From Lyophyllum atratum (Eukaryota > Basidiomycota > Agaricomycetes > Agaricales > Lyophyllaceae), in contig JACGCN010000014.1 of assembly GCA_014905825.1 (NCBI GenBank), forward strand, positions 1-64,000: DNA of 64,000 nt, written 5' to 3'. Below, one piece after another: positions 1 to 9,739 of the stretch. Position 1 is the first letter of the stretch, and each line of letters starts with the position of its first letter. Made by a program: the position numbers and the translations under genes. The notes beneath the pieces are model-generated. The model did not search any database, was not told the DNA's origin, and saw only the letters and a list, made by a program, of their open reading frames with translations.

Positions 1-1
1 C

Positions 2-908
2 GACAATCCGAAAGGCGTCTGGGCCGATTTGGTCTCCTTACAGGCACCGCCATCGAGCTCATCGCTTCCGCTCCAGTTCCAAATGACTTCGCAAACACCA
101 ATATCCGCACAGCAAGGCGCTTTTACCGGAACTATTGGCTCATATCAATCTTCGATGGGTACGGGCATTAATCCCTATCAACAACAACAACACTTGGCCT
201 CGAATCCGTATTCCCAACAACTATACCAGACACCAGGAATGCAGACCTCACAATTCTCCTCCACGGCACCATATTCGCCCTCTACTCTCACACCGCAACA
301 GCCGTTCTTCTCCAACCAAGCGCAGATGCCGCCCATGTCCGCGCCAGGTGCACCGGGGCAGAACAACTTCTTCCACCCGCAGCCACAACAAGGCGCGTTG
401 CAAATACAAGTGCCGAACGCTGCACATGCCATGTTCGCGACGGGTAATGGGCAAGGGAGCTTTATGTCCGCTCCCGCGACGCAAGGGCAGTTCCTATCCT
501 CCAGCCCGGGGCAACAGTTCCAATCCCACAGCCCACAACCGATGATGTCGGGGACGCCGCAGTCGCAGATGCTCTCGACTACACCCCAGCCACATATGAT
601 GATGGGCCAGCCTGGCCAGTTCATGTCACCCAGTCCGCAATTGCAGCAGCCGCATCAACAACAACAACAGCCACAGCAACAGATGGGAATGGGCATGGAG
701 ATGGCGGGCATGCAGCAAGGGGCAATTCCACTCGATGCAAGGGCAGATGCAGATGCATCCGCAACAGCAACAGCAGCAAGGGTTCTATGGTGCCGGCGCC
801 TCCCAGCCCCAGATGAATATGCAGCAGCAAGACCACTTCGGGGGCTACCAAGGCCAACCATACTCCGCTGGCGGGTTTGCTGGGGGCCAACAATGGGGCG
901 CGATGTAG
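2..908 (+). CDS. 3' end of a Q/M/P-rich protein gene, probable ArfGAP-type protein tail (partial, apparent frameshift)
   Basis: The reading frame is open from the window edge, so the gene starts upstream. The visible part begins DNPKGVWADLV and continues as a low-complexity Gln, Met, Pro and Ser tail of about 230 residues. A short tryptophan motif followed by a Q/M-rich tail resembles the C-terminus of fungal Arf GTPase-activating proteins, but the catalytic zinc finger is outside the window, so this assignment is weak. The frame open from position 2 loses its Q/M character at about 722. The +1 frame carries the same composition on to a stop at 906-908, ending GGFAGGQQWGAM. The switch sits in a GGGG run (719-722), and three Gs would restore one continuous tail. 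No GT-AG intron fits there. This is either an assembly indel or a real frameshift. Confidence 0.6.
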
Positions 909-1433
909 GCCAGTTGTTGACGCGCTTTGACTATCATTATTTATGGGAACTTTGGGACGGACCCTCAACCATGCTATCTCCCTTTCGCTCCCTTGGGCTC
1001 GCTATCGCATAATGTACAGAAAGTTACTAATCTCCGAGCGGCATGGGTTCTGGGCCTTTTGTCGTTGCATACTTCGTAGATCTGATAACGATATACAATG
1101 GTGATTATAATGACATAGAGTAATCTAAAAACAGGTCGGAAGCGGCCACAAAGAGGTCCCGCGATCGAGAGCAATGTCGTTGACAAAGGGAACTCGGAAC
1201 CCGATTGGGAAGGTCAAAGCGACGGTCAAAGGGGCACGGATAGGATCGTCCACTCCGACAAAGCGGAACTATGGCAAAGCTGCGCTTCATGGCCAAAGGT
1301 ATTGTCAAAGCGGGTGACTCGCGAGAGTATATGAGTGGCAGGCGGTGGCAGAGAGCCTAGTAAATTCCAGCGCTCATTCACCCCCTTTCGCATTACGCCC
1401 AAACCCGCCACCACCCCGACGAATCGACACAAC
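909..1433. other. Intergenic spacer
   Basis: Presumed 3' region of the upstream gene and promoter of the next one. No coding or repeat signal was seen. Confidence 0.5.
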
Positions 1434-2309
1434 ATGCTTACACGAAGCAAAGCAAGAGCGCTCGCCAACCAGGGCACCGTTGTGACGGTATCACCTTCCA
1501 AGACAGGGGAAGGCACCCACACGAGGTGGCAGTACCCAGAAGGCCACACCTTACCAGCCGCCAACCTAACCAGATCGGACTCACTGTTCTCTGGACCGCT
1601 CTCCCCACTCTCCAGCTTCTCATCCTCATCATCGTCTTCGTCTTCATTCTCCGCATCTCCCGACGCCTCTTTCCACGCTCCAGCCCCAGCGCCTGCAATC
1701 CCAGTAACCCCCCAGCGCGCCAACAGACCCCCCGTCACACCCCCACGCCTCCAACCCAAGAAACTCCAGCGCAGCCCAGGGAACTGCGTCTGGATCGAGA
1801 ACAATGGATACACCCGCGTCGTCCTTGTCAAAGAGTCCTTCACGCCCGAGGCAGTCAACATGCGCGAGAGCATAATCCAGATCCAGATCGACAAGATCGC
1901 AGAGCGGGAGATGGAGATCCTGATGAAGCAACGAGATTTGATCCAGGAGGCAGAGGAGATGGAGGACTCGGACGATGGGTCCGTCGAAGAGGATTCTGAG
2001 ATGGATTGTGATAGCGAGGGCTCGTCGGAGGGTCGGCTTAGCGAGGAGTCCAGCGACGCGGAGGGACGGTATGCGTCCCCAGAGATGTCCTACGTCCGCG
2101 GGGATACCATGGAGGCGGAGGAGAGGGATAGTCTTCCCCCCATGGTCGCTCCTTCAAGACGGCTCCGGCGGCTGGGACCCACTGGGACAGAGCTCATCGA
2201 TCCCAGGACTTTTACGCCGACGAGTTCGAACCAAGGCTCGAACGCGGTATACCCGGAGGCGTGGACGAACGCGCTTCGGGGACAGCCTACAGAACAATTC
2301 ATCAGATAA
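1434..2309 (+). CDS. Hypothetical acidic, Ser-rich protein
   Basis: Single-exon frame of 291 codons starting at ATG 1434 (MLTRSKARAL). An in-frame GTG lies upstream at 1335, but the first ATG is preferred. The N-terminal third is rich in Ser and Pro with a run of Ser. A short more ordered block around residues 115-160 (CVWIENNGYTRVVLV, then a helical Glu/Lys/Gln-rich stretch) is the only likely folded or coiled-coil part. A strongly acidic Asp/Glu/Ser region follows, with a basic patch (SRRLRRLG) near the end. No domain was recognised. The composition suggests a nuclear or chromatin-related protein, but that is inference only. Confidence 0.65.
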   Translation: MLTRSKARALANQGTVVTVSPSKTGEGTHTRWQYPEGHTLPAANLTRSDSLFSGPLSPLSSFSSSSSSSSSFSASPDASFHAPAPAPAIPVTPQRANRPPVTPPRLQPKKLQRSPGNCVWIENNGYTRVVLVKESFTPEAVNMRESIIQIQIDKIAEREMEILMKQRDLIQEAEEMEDSDDGSVEEDSEMDCDSEGSSEGRLSEESSDAEGRYASPEMSYVRGDTMEAEERDSLPPMVAPSRRLRRLGPTGTELIDPRTFTPTSSNQGSNAVYPEAWTNALRGQPTEQFIR

Positions 2310-2818
2310 CTGTCACCACCATATTGACATGCACGCCCAGTTAACGACTTGACGACTTACGACTACTTCGATGAAACCAATGCCTTCGCCCTTTGAATAT
2401 GCCTCGGTCGTGACGCCGCCTATGCCTCCTATGCCTTATGCCCTTCCTATGGTTTTACTTTTTTTCTTATATATCAAACGTTGTTGTATCTCTACCTTTT
2501 CTCTTTTCTGTACTTTACCCTGTATCAGCGTAATTTCATATTCGATTCTTCGCGAACTCACTTCGCAGGCAGTCGTGGGCATCCAACAGACGGTCGACAG
2601 ACATGGGAAATGCTTGGTACTTGTTCAACGCAGCCACGCTCAAGGGTCGTGGTGGTTGTCAGACGGAATGTGAGCGGGTGATCCGAAATCCCCTGCGCCC
2701 TGGTCAGCAGACCATGGACAACCATGGCAACATTGACCGCCAATCTGATCACAAATAATGCAGCATTTTCTCAGAGGTTCTTTTATGCCCTTCGTCCCGC
2801 CGTTCCTATAGGTTGATC
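2310..2818. other. Intergenic spacer
   Basis: T-rich after 2450 (likely 3' UTR of the upstream gene), then the promoter of the membrane-protein gene. No supported gene. Confidence 0.5.
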
Positions 2819-4461
2819 ATGCGAGGTAAGTGGACCGACTCAACACCGTTGGCAATTTCTCAACATTGTATCCTTCAGCCCCGAGAGGCTTATGCCTCCT
2901 CGTGTCTATCTTAGCCACTTTCCATGAAACGCTGGCCGGTAAGTTCAACTCTATGTACTTCGAAAATTTGATTCGATGTTTAATGGTTGCAGATTCCATT
3001 CCTTCGAACTTTCACATTCACAAGACCCCGATTGCTCGCCACGACTCGTCTCAGGCCTTCGCAAAGCGCCAGGCTACAGATTTTGGGACCCTCACGACCG
3101 CTTTCCGATCTGCGATTTGGATTTGGACCGCAGATGCAAACCCGCTCACATTCAACTCACCGCCAGGAGATCGCCTCTTCCGAAAGACATATGTCCCTCC
3201 CGTAGGAAAGCTTGCAGTCTTGGCCGAAGTCCTTATAACTGTCGACAACAGATTCTCCTTTTTCGTCAACGGGGCGTTGGTAGGTGTTTCTCCTCCCACC
3301 AACCCCGACTCCTGGGAAAGTGCTCAAGGCTACCGGATGGCGCTTAATCCAGGCCCGACGGTTTTTGCACTTCGCGGAACAAATATGCCTGATGCTGGCA
3401 CGGTGGCGAATCCCGCTGCCGTGCTCGTGGCTATTCGTATCACCCACTCCGACGCAACGCAGGTCTTGATTATGTCCGACGGAACATGGCGTTCTAACAT
3501 TCTGCCCGTTGCGAATTTCGAACTGCCTGAGACAGACGATTCGACGTGGGCTAGCGCCACCGCACTCGCGAGGTTCGGCAATGGACCTTGGGGCATTAGG
3601 GTAGCTCTGCCAAACGCATTGGTCACAGTAACTCTACCTCCACCAGCTACATCGTCCGTCCCTCCGACTTCGACCTTATCTTCCACGACTTCTTCCGTAC
3701 TTCCAAGTTCCACATCATCTATACCCACCACTTCAGTCCCCCCTAGGACCTCCTCAACAGTGACAGTAACGCGAACCTCATTGGATGGAGATGCCACCGG
3801 CCCCGCGGCCTCTCCCGGCTCCAATACGAAAGATAAAGACAACCGCGCAGTCCTCATCGGCGCCATCCTCGGCGGCATGATCGGCTTCCTCATTCTCCTT
3901 ACCATCGTTCTCGTCTTATGGAGACGCAGGAAACAGGCATCCGACGTCGCAGCTGCAGACTTCAAAACATGGGAGCCGGCACCGCACATCTCCCACGAGC
4001 CATTCTCAGACCAGAACTCATACAACAGCGAACCCAAATACGGCCAGCCTGCGCAGGCTCCGTATCGATACCCTCCACCGTCGGCCGTAGTATCGGCGCA
4101 CTCCAGCCCTGCACCTCAGCCTGATTACCAGCCGCAGTATAATAATAATGGGTACGGTGGTACTGGATACAGTGGTAATGGGTACACTGGTAACGGGTAC
4201 AATGCTGATGGGTACCGTGGTAGCGGGTACGGCGGCAGTGCGTATGCTGGCAATAGGTACACCGATACCGCCGGTGGTGGTGCTCAGGGCAACCCAGCCT
4301 ACGGCAGCACCGCGCAGCTCGTCCCAGCCCCCGCGCAGAATAGGAGCAACAGTGTTCCGCCCATGTTGACTCCAGGGTCTGCGGCACCAGCTTATTATTC
4401 ATCTTCCGCCGTCGAGACGAGACCGCTGGCAAACCCACACGACAATAGGTACTATCGGTAG
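2819..4461 (+). CDS. Single-pass plasma-membrane protein with signal peptide, Ser/Thr stalk and Gly/Tyr-repeat tail
   Basis: Three exons: 2819-2825, 2879-2938 and 2993-4461, with introns of 53 and 54 nt carrying GTAAGT donors (511 aa). Splicing creates a clean signal peptide, MRAPRGLCLLVSILATFHET. An ectodomain of about 230 residues follows, containing SDGTWRSN and DDSTWASA, which look like the jelly-roll lectin-like modules attached to fungal rhamnosidases. Then come a Ser/Thr-rich stalk, a transmembrane helix (LIGAILGGMIGFLILLTIVL) with a basic WRRRKQ stop-transfer, and a cytosolic tail with about eight GYxGxGY-like repeats (nt 4150-4260). The architecture resembles fungal cell-wall sensors. 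No catalytic domain was seen. The start is secure because the signal peptide only appears when both introns are removed. Confidence 0.85.
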
Positions 4462-4828
4462 ATCTTGCTATTTATTTTGGTACAAGACTCATCTCTCTGT
4501 ATGTACTCGAGCATTATTTATTTAGGGTATCGAGCAATGAACAGTGTTGTATAGGCTTAAGAATGCGTCGAAGTTGAGGCATGGCGACAGGTTGGTCGGC
4601 ACGACGCTTGGTTAATTTTTCTCTTGGGTAGGAACCTGCATCTCCAATTACTATGAAAGCAGGCATTACTTCTGTGCAGCCAAAAGGTTCGCGAAGACGA
4701 ACGAGCACGTATTCTCGCGCCGTAACGATACATTACGAATGGCGTGATCGCAAACAGTGAGGTTATGCGAAAAACCAACACTTTCAGCCCTATTCTGCAG
4801 ATGCGCGATCGTGTTCACTTGAGAGAAG
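4462..4828. other. Intergenic spacer
   Basis: 3' region of the membrane-protein gene. No gene or repeat recognised before the ALAS-like fragment begins. Confidence 0.45.
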
Positions 4829-5292
4829 CACGAACGCCGTCAAAACGCATTGAAGGAAAGCATCCCAGTCATGCCAAACCCGACTCATATCATCCCGGTG
4901 CTTGTCGGTGACCCTGTGCAGGCGAAGCGCGCAAGCGACATGCTACTTCAGAAACACGGGATATACGTGCAGGCAATCAAGTCAGTCGCCCCTGGTCTTG
5001 TGTTTCACGCTCGGTGCCCATATGGAGCTGACGCTTACTATCCGTATTTAGCTTTCCAACGGTGGCGCAAGGCACCGAGCGGCTACGGATCAGCTCCTCC
5101 GCTCGGTATCAGCCTAACCATGAAGAACATCTCGTCGCCGCCCTAGAATACGTGCGGACTGAGCTTTGTCTGAATCGCGTGGAAGATTGGGAAGCAAAGG
5201 GCGGAAGGGCGGGTGTCGGCTCAAAAACGGAAGGGAGGAGCCATGTAAAGATTTGGAGTGAGCAACAACTTTGTGTGGATGGCACGACATGA
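4829..5292 (+). pseudogene. 3' fragment of 5-aminolevulinate synthase, isolated
   Basis: The translation matches the C-terminal part of 5-aminolevulinate synthase, the first enzyme of haem synthesis. Recognisable blocks are [36 protein letters not shown] and, after an intron, [13 protein letters not shown] and [13 protein letters not shown]. The intron (4981-5051, 71 nt, GTCAGT to TTTAG) is still present and in phase, so the piece came from a genomic copy and not a retro-copy. Only the last ~130 of about 600 residues are present. Upstream in the same frame there is a stop (about 4817) and then no ALAS sequence, so the PLP-binding catalytic part is missing. The tail ends at TGA 5290-5292. It is probably the relic of a segmental duplication, with the functional gene elsewhere. 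Confidence 0.8.
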
Positions 5293-6242
5293 GGTCCGAC
5301 AGCAGAAAAGGTTCCCAACTCACAGGTTTGGAAATCATGGGACGATTTCATCTCCTTATAGATGCCTGATAGAATTCCCTGGACATGTAAATCCATTAGA
5401 TTCACTATACCACATAGAATGCTGGATTACGAGGTCGTAGAGGACGTAGCGTATAGATAATAGTATTTCATATGATGTACTGTATGCGATTAGATGTGCC
5501 AGCGGTATGTACGGAATTCGATGAACCTGAGCGAAACAAGAAGGTGGAGAGGCCCTTTGTTTTGCGTCCCTCGCACTTCGATCGGCGCGGCATCCAATTT
5601 CGATTGCCATGGTACGACGGTTGTACCTGTAGGCGGCTTACTTTGTGGCGCAGACCGATGTTGAAGGTCCTCAACGCTGCGTCTTCGTGGACCAGCTCGC
5701 TGGGTACGGATCAACTGCTTAGTCGTATATTGATCAATGGATCGGGAGGCAAATATGGAGCAGTCCAGGTTCTTTCATCTCGACCGCCAGGACTGAACGG
5801 AGCTATCTTATGGTTATGAGTTCTTCATGTCTACCACATCGATATCTGTCGCGAACGCGCCATCTAGTTTTCTACCGGACTGGGCTTCAATGAGGAACAT
5901 AGAGTATCGGGGTGTGGCTTAACTACGTCCAGGATAAGGAGACAGTCGATGTTCAGGAGGTATTAGATGCAAATTGCGTGGAGATAGGGCCTCGGGCCTG
6001 CAAGGAATGCCACGGCAGACACATTTGATGAGCTGGAGCTGAAAGTCCAGAGAATACTAGGTCAATATCGCACGGAACTCAATATGTGATCAGCTTTTAC
6101 GACTTATCTCCCTAGACCACGTCAGGGCAGCGGTCTAGCAGTTGAAATGATGGTTTAAATACACGTCGACCGTAACGGTTTGGTTGATTCCAAACCATCC
6201 TACACACTCTTACGACATAATATACAGTCCCATTCTGGTTTG
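5293..6242. other. Gene-free stretch
   Basis: About 950 nt downstream of the ALAS fragment. Short open frames (for example 5472-5819) have no recognisable content, no splice logic and no repeats. It may be the remainder of the duplicated segment. Confidence 0.45.
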
Positions 6243-6930
6243 TCAAGCCGTGGACGCTGCGAGCTCCCACGGCTTCTTTCTCGCAGGCGAGACAGATTGG
6301 CTAGGGGGAGCATCCTGTTTATAGCAGACAAATTAGTCTCATATCCCAAGAATCAAAGAGTGAACAGACTTACATTCAATAGTTCAGGTATGACCTTATT
6401 ATTTGGGATCTGATCTATTCTCCCAGACTCGATCAACTCCTGCAACTCAGTAAGTGTGAGGATACGCGTTTCGTCACTATTGATTATGGGTTGCTCTGGT
6501 GGATTCGGCGGAGCATTAGGTTCTTCTTCTGTTCGTGTCCCTCTGAGGGCGTATTCATAGTTGCGAGCCTCATCCATCGAGAGGGAGTTGCCAGTCACAC
6601 TTTAGGTCGAAGAATCAGCCCGCGATGGTGCGAGGAACTTAACGATGGACTCACCGATTGAAATAGAAGACGCGCGTGCGGCGCAATATCTCATCATGTG
6701 CCTCAGGCGTAGGATTGCCTTCTAACGCTCCCCCAGCTATCAGGCTCGCGAGACCTTGCTTGACGAGATCAAAGGTATCAAGTCCTTCGTTTAAGTCAAA
6801 GGAATGACATGCAGCGCACCTGATAGGTTTCGTCTGAGGCAAAAGAATAGTTTGCATAACTTTCCAGCTGGCTAGTAGTAGGAAACGCGGCGGCGCTGGG
6901 ACTAGCAGTAGCTTCCCCTGTTTGCTCCAT
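6243..6930 (-). CDS. KPWE-motif peroxisomal import factor (PEX39-like)
   Basis: Four exons on the minus strand: 6820-6930, 6655-6758, 6374-6599 and 6243-6314 (170 aa), with introns of 61, 55 and 59 nt. The N-terminal half reads FPTTSQLESYANYSF, then a conserved block GALEGNPTPEAHDEILRR and FYFNRVTG. The C-terminal half has the block ELIESGRIDQIPNNKVIPE followed by RKKPWE four to ten residues before the stop. A KPWE motif at the C-terminus after an IPN-type helix is the hallmark of the small fungal and animal proteins that work with PEX7 in PTS2 import (PEX39), and the module is shared with PEX14-like proteins. The KPWE exon is only 72 nt and appears only when the last intron is spliced. The shared start region with the divergent gene at 7278 suggests a common promoter. 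Confidence 0.8.
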
Positions 6931-7277
6931 GATGGACGATGGGAAGACGTCGGACTTCGGATATCACATGTCCGTCTCGACCTCCGTCGCGACGTTGATG
7001 CAGTACCAGCCCCTCGCTGAATCGCGAAGTTGACACAAGGCATCAAAGCATCTACAACGTACACGTTGACACCTATTATCATTAGGTATACCTGCTGACT
7101 GACTACGTCAGATCGACTGCGTATAGTAGTACCATACGTGGATCAACCACGGTGCCCATACTGCGGACTATCACTAGTCACCTACCGTACACGGTCCTCC
7201 ATCCTGTACTGCGGAATTTTTTGCTTTAAAAAGCGCCAGGATGTACGAGAAAGGCAAGAAAAATAACCCACTATAAC
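6931..7277. promoter_or_regulatory. Divergent promoter region
   Basis: A 347-bp gap between the start codons of two divergent genes (PEX39-like on minus, membrane orphan on plus), so it must contain both promoters. No specific box can be assigned. Confidence 0.5.
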
Positions 7278-8529
7278 ATGGCGGACTACGGTTTTGTTGC
7301 TGCCGCTACTGCTGAGCCCGGTGTATCCGACCCCTTGACTCCCGACGCAGACATTGTCCGCAATCATGCACCACCGTGAGCCCAGCTTCCAAATGTTGAT
7401 ACCAGTGCCTACTGCTTACGGGAGTTCGATCTGCTGTTGCTATATAGCACTGATGGTGTAAGCTCAGCCCTTCTTAGTGCATCAGAGACGCCTCCATCCA
7501 ATTCTGTGAGTCCTATCAATTGAGGCACCTATATTTCTGGTGAAACCCGGCCTCATTCAAGTGTCTGTATAGGTCTACACCACCACGTTTTTCCTGCTTT
7601 CTACATTCCTTCTGATATCTTTGACGTGAGTACTGCCTTTCTCGCTTCATAGATAGATATGTGAGATTGGTCTAGATCTATCGCCCTCTGTGGTGCTCTC
7701 ATTGCCTCCCTTTCGGTCGTCTTGGACGGGGTTGTACGGATACTGGCCGTAGGAACGAAGCTATGTATGTTCTTTTGCTCCTTGCATGATTCGAAGATGC
7801 TAACATCTACCTGAAGCTATCGCCCTTGTTATCACCGTGATACTGATCACCTGCCTCGCTGCCACAGTAACTTTGCTTTCGGTCGTGGGTCTATCCATAT
7901 TCCAAAGGGCTCGGCGAGGTCTCTCCCACATCCCTGACCTGAAATCTCGAGCTGACTGGGCAACCTTCTCGAATACCTTCGCCACTTACACCACAAATGC
8001 GCGTAAATGGCATGCCGCAGCAGCTGTTAGCTCGTCTGGGCTATCTGCCTACGCTAACCAGCTCGAGGAGTTATGTATCAGAACTGCGGAATGGCTTCAC
8101 ACATTACCTTGGGCAGATTGGCTTGCCTTGATTACCACAGCCTCCAGAGCCATCGCACCCTCCATTGCACACTCATATTCCATCGTCAGACTCAAATTCT
8201 TGAACTCTCAGGTTGCCTTCAACCTCGCCCACAAGTCCATCCAACTTGTGAGGCGGGGCACGGCGCTCTTGTGGTCCTCCCTTGAGCGAAACAACTGGGC
8301 GCATAACCTGTCCGAGTCGGTGAATGATGTCACTGCTCCGCGCGACACACATAACGCCCCGGGTGACGCTTTCGGAATCTCGACATCGGTATCGTTCGAT
8401 ATTCAGAAGGGAGAAGGAAGTCGGTCATCGATCCTGAATTCCCGCCGGGAAGCGGGAGGCGACGTGCGGGACTTCTCTGACATGGACCATGGCATACTTA
8501 GAGTCGGTAGCGGCTTAGACGGTAACTAG
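7278..8529 (+). CDS. Hypothetical multi-pass membrane protein
   Basis: Five exons: 7278-7375, 7448-7505, 7573-7625, 7676-7764 and 7817-8529 (336 aa). All introns are GT-AG and 50-72 nt long. The hydrophilic N-terminus (MADYGFVAAATAEPG) is followed by two long hydrophobic stretches: TFFLLSTFLLISLTSIALCG with continuation, and IALVITVILITCLAATVTLL with continuation. Each is long enough for a pair of membrane helices. The remaining ~210 residues are amphipathic and Ala/Leu/Trp-rich, and end in a Ser/Asp-rich tail. Family not recognised. A membrane role is inferred only from hydropathy. Splicing is well supported because each hydrophobic segment is rebuilt across two exons. Confidence 0.75.
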
Positions 8530-8695
8530 ACCACATGCTCTGGCCCTTACGAGACGTGGCGCGTTTACCTGCGGACGGTAGTACTTGACTTTAGAAAGGC
8601 AGAGGACACATATAATCGACGAAACTAGTGGGGCACACTTCTCTTCCTGTGAATATGAGCAGGCTCTTTCTCACCAGTGTGCAACTATACGGTTA
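8530..8695. other. Spacer before MITE
   Basis: 3' flank of the membrane orphan, up to the TA target site of the MITE. Nothing else seen. Confidence 0.4.
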
Positions 8696-9099
8696 CAGTG
8701 TTTAACGGTCCAATGAAACAGACGAGTCAATGAAACAAGCTCGTCTACCTTGCTCAATTCTGTACCTACTGCTTGACAAAAAATCACAGGTCATCTAAGT
8801 GTTGTATTTCAATATTGACATGCAGCAGCACTGGACCAAAGAACAACGCTTCAAGAAAGCGCACGAAAAAAATATCATAGCTGAGAATGCCGAACGCTGA
8901 TCTAAGCAGAAGGACAGCCAATGAAACAAAAGTTCACCTCCATTCGACAACACCGAGGTTTTCAAAAATTCTACAAATTTGGAGACGACATCTAGTACGA
9001 TATTGATGAGATTTGGCCTGTTCATTTTAGCAAGAAATGGAAGAGAAGTCGAGTATTGCAGCAGGTCATATTTTTGTTTCATTGGACCGTTAAACACTG
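8696..9099. mobile_element. Tc1/mariner-type MITE with perfect 24-bp TIRs and TA target site
   Basis: The 24 bases at 8696-8719, starting CAGTGTTTAACGG, are exactly repeated in inverted orientation at 9076-9099. The pair is flanked on both sides by TA (8694-8695 and 9100-9101). CAGT termini with TA duplication are typical of Tc1/mariner elements. The 404-bp interior has no transposase. It holds extra copies of the TIR-internal word CAATGAAAC (near 8730 and 8929) and a small GACGAG/CTCGTC hairpin next to the left TIR. TIRs without a single mismatch suggest recent movement, with transposase supplied from elsewhere. Confidence 0.88.
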
Positions 9100-9101
9100 T
9101 A

Positions 9102-9739
9102 CCATGATCGTCGCAGACCTTTCAGATCTTCTAATTTGCTCAGTTTGTCTGGAAACCGCACTCCAGATCAGCAATTTCTATACGCACGACCTGCAGACCC
9201 AACAAGCTCATCGGTGCTAAGGTGAACATAAAACATTGGGTAGTGATTGATATCTGATCGACCAGAACACGATCGCGCGAAGACGTTTACATGCAAACGT
9301 GTACCTGATCGCGACAAATCCATCGTCTTTACTACAAGTCAAGGTTCGAGATAGTTTTACGGTGATGACAAAAGAGCATAACACAGAAAGATAAGTAAAA
9401 AAAGGAAAGGGTGCTACTACAGCGAGCAGTAGAGACGCGAGTAACCGTTATCGACAACAGCGAAGTGAGCAGGTACGCCAGACTGGTCCGCTGGCAATTC
9501 TTCCAGACATTGTCCACCAGTGGGCTTTCACTTTCAGGTACAGGTCGCGTCTCGTCTATGACCGCAGAACCACATGCTCCGTCAGTTGCCTGCGACCCGC
9601 GATGTTATTTCTGCAGAGCTCGATATGGCAATGGAAGGACGGGAGCCTCTAATGAAGAGTTGAAGGAAGGAGGACCTGGAAGCATAATCCATAGGTCGTA
9701 GGGCCGAGTGGTAAACATACGAAGCAGTCCGTCACGCGG
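9102..9739. other. Gene-free stretch between MITE and EST1-like gene
   Basis: About 640 nt. An open frame at 9411-9701 has no recognisable content. This is likely the 3' flank of the converging minus-strand gene. Confidence 0.45.

Noticed and set aside
2371..2673. 100-codon frame with a hydrophobic stretch after the acidic orphan
   Set aside because: T-rich 3' UTR sequence produces the Phe/Leu run. There is no promoter space and no homologue.
8795..9097. 100-codon open frame on the minus strand covering most of the MITE
   Set aside because: It includes the TIR, matches no transposase and has no start context. Non-autonomous elements often keep such frames by chance.
9411..9701. 96-codon plus-strand frame downstream of the MITE
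   Set aside because: No recognisable content, and it sits in the 3' flank of the converging EST1-like gene.
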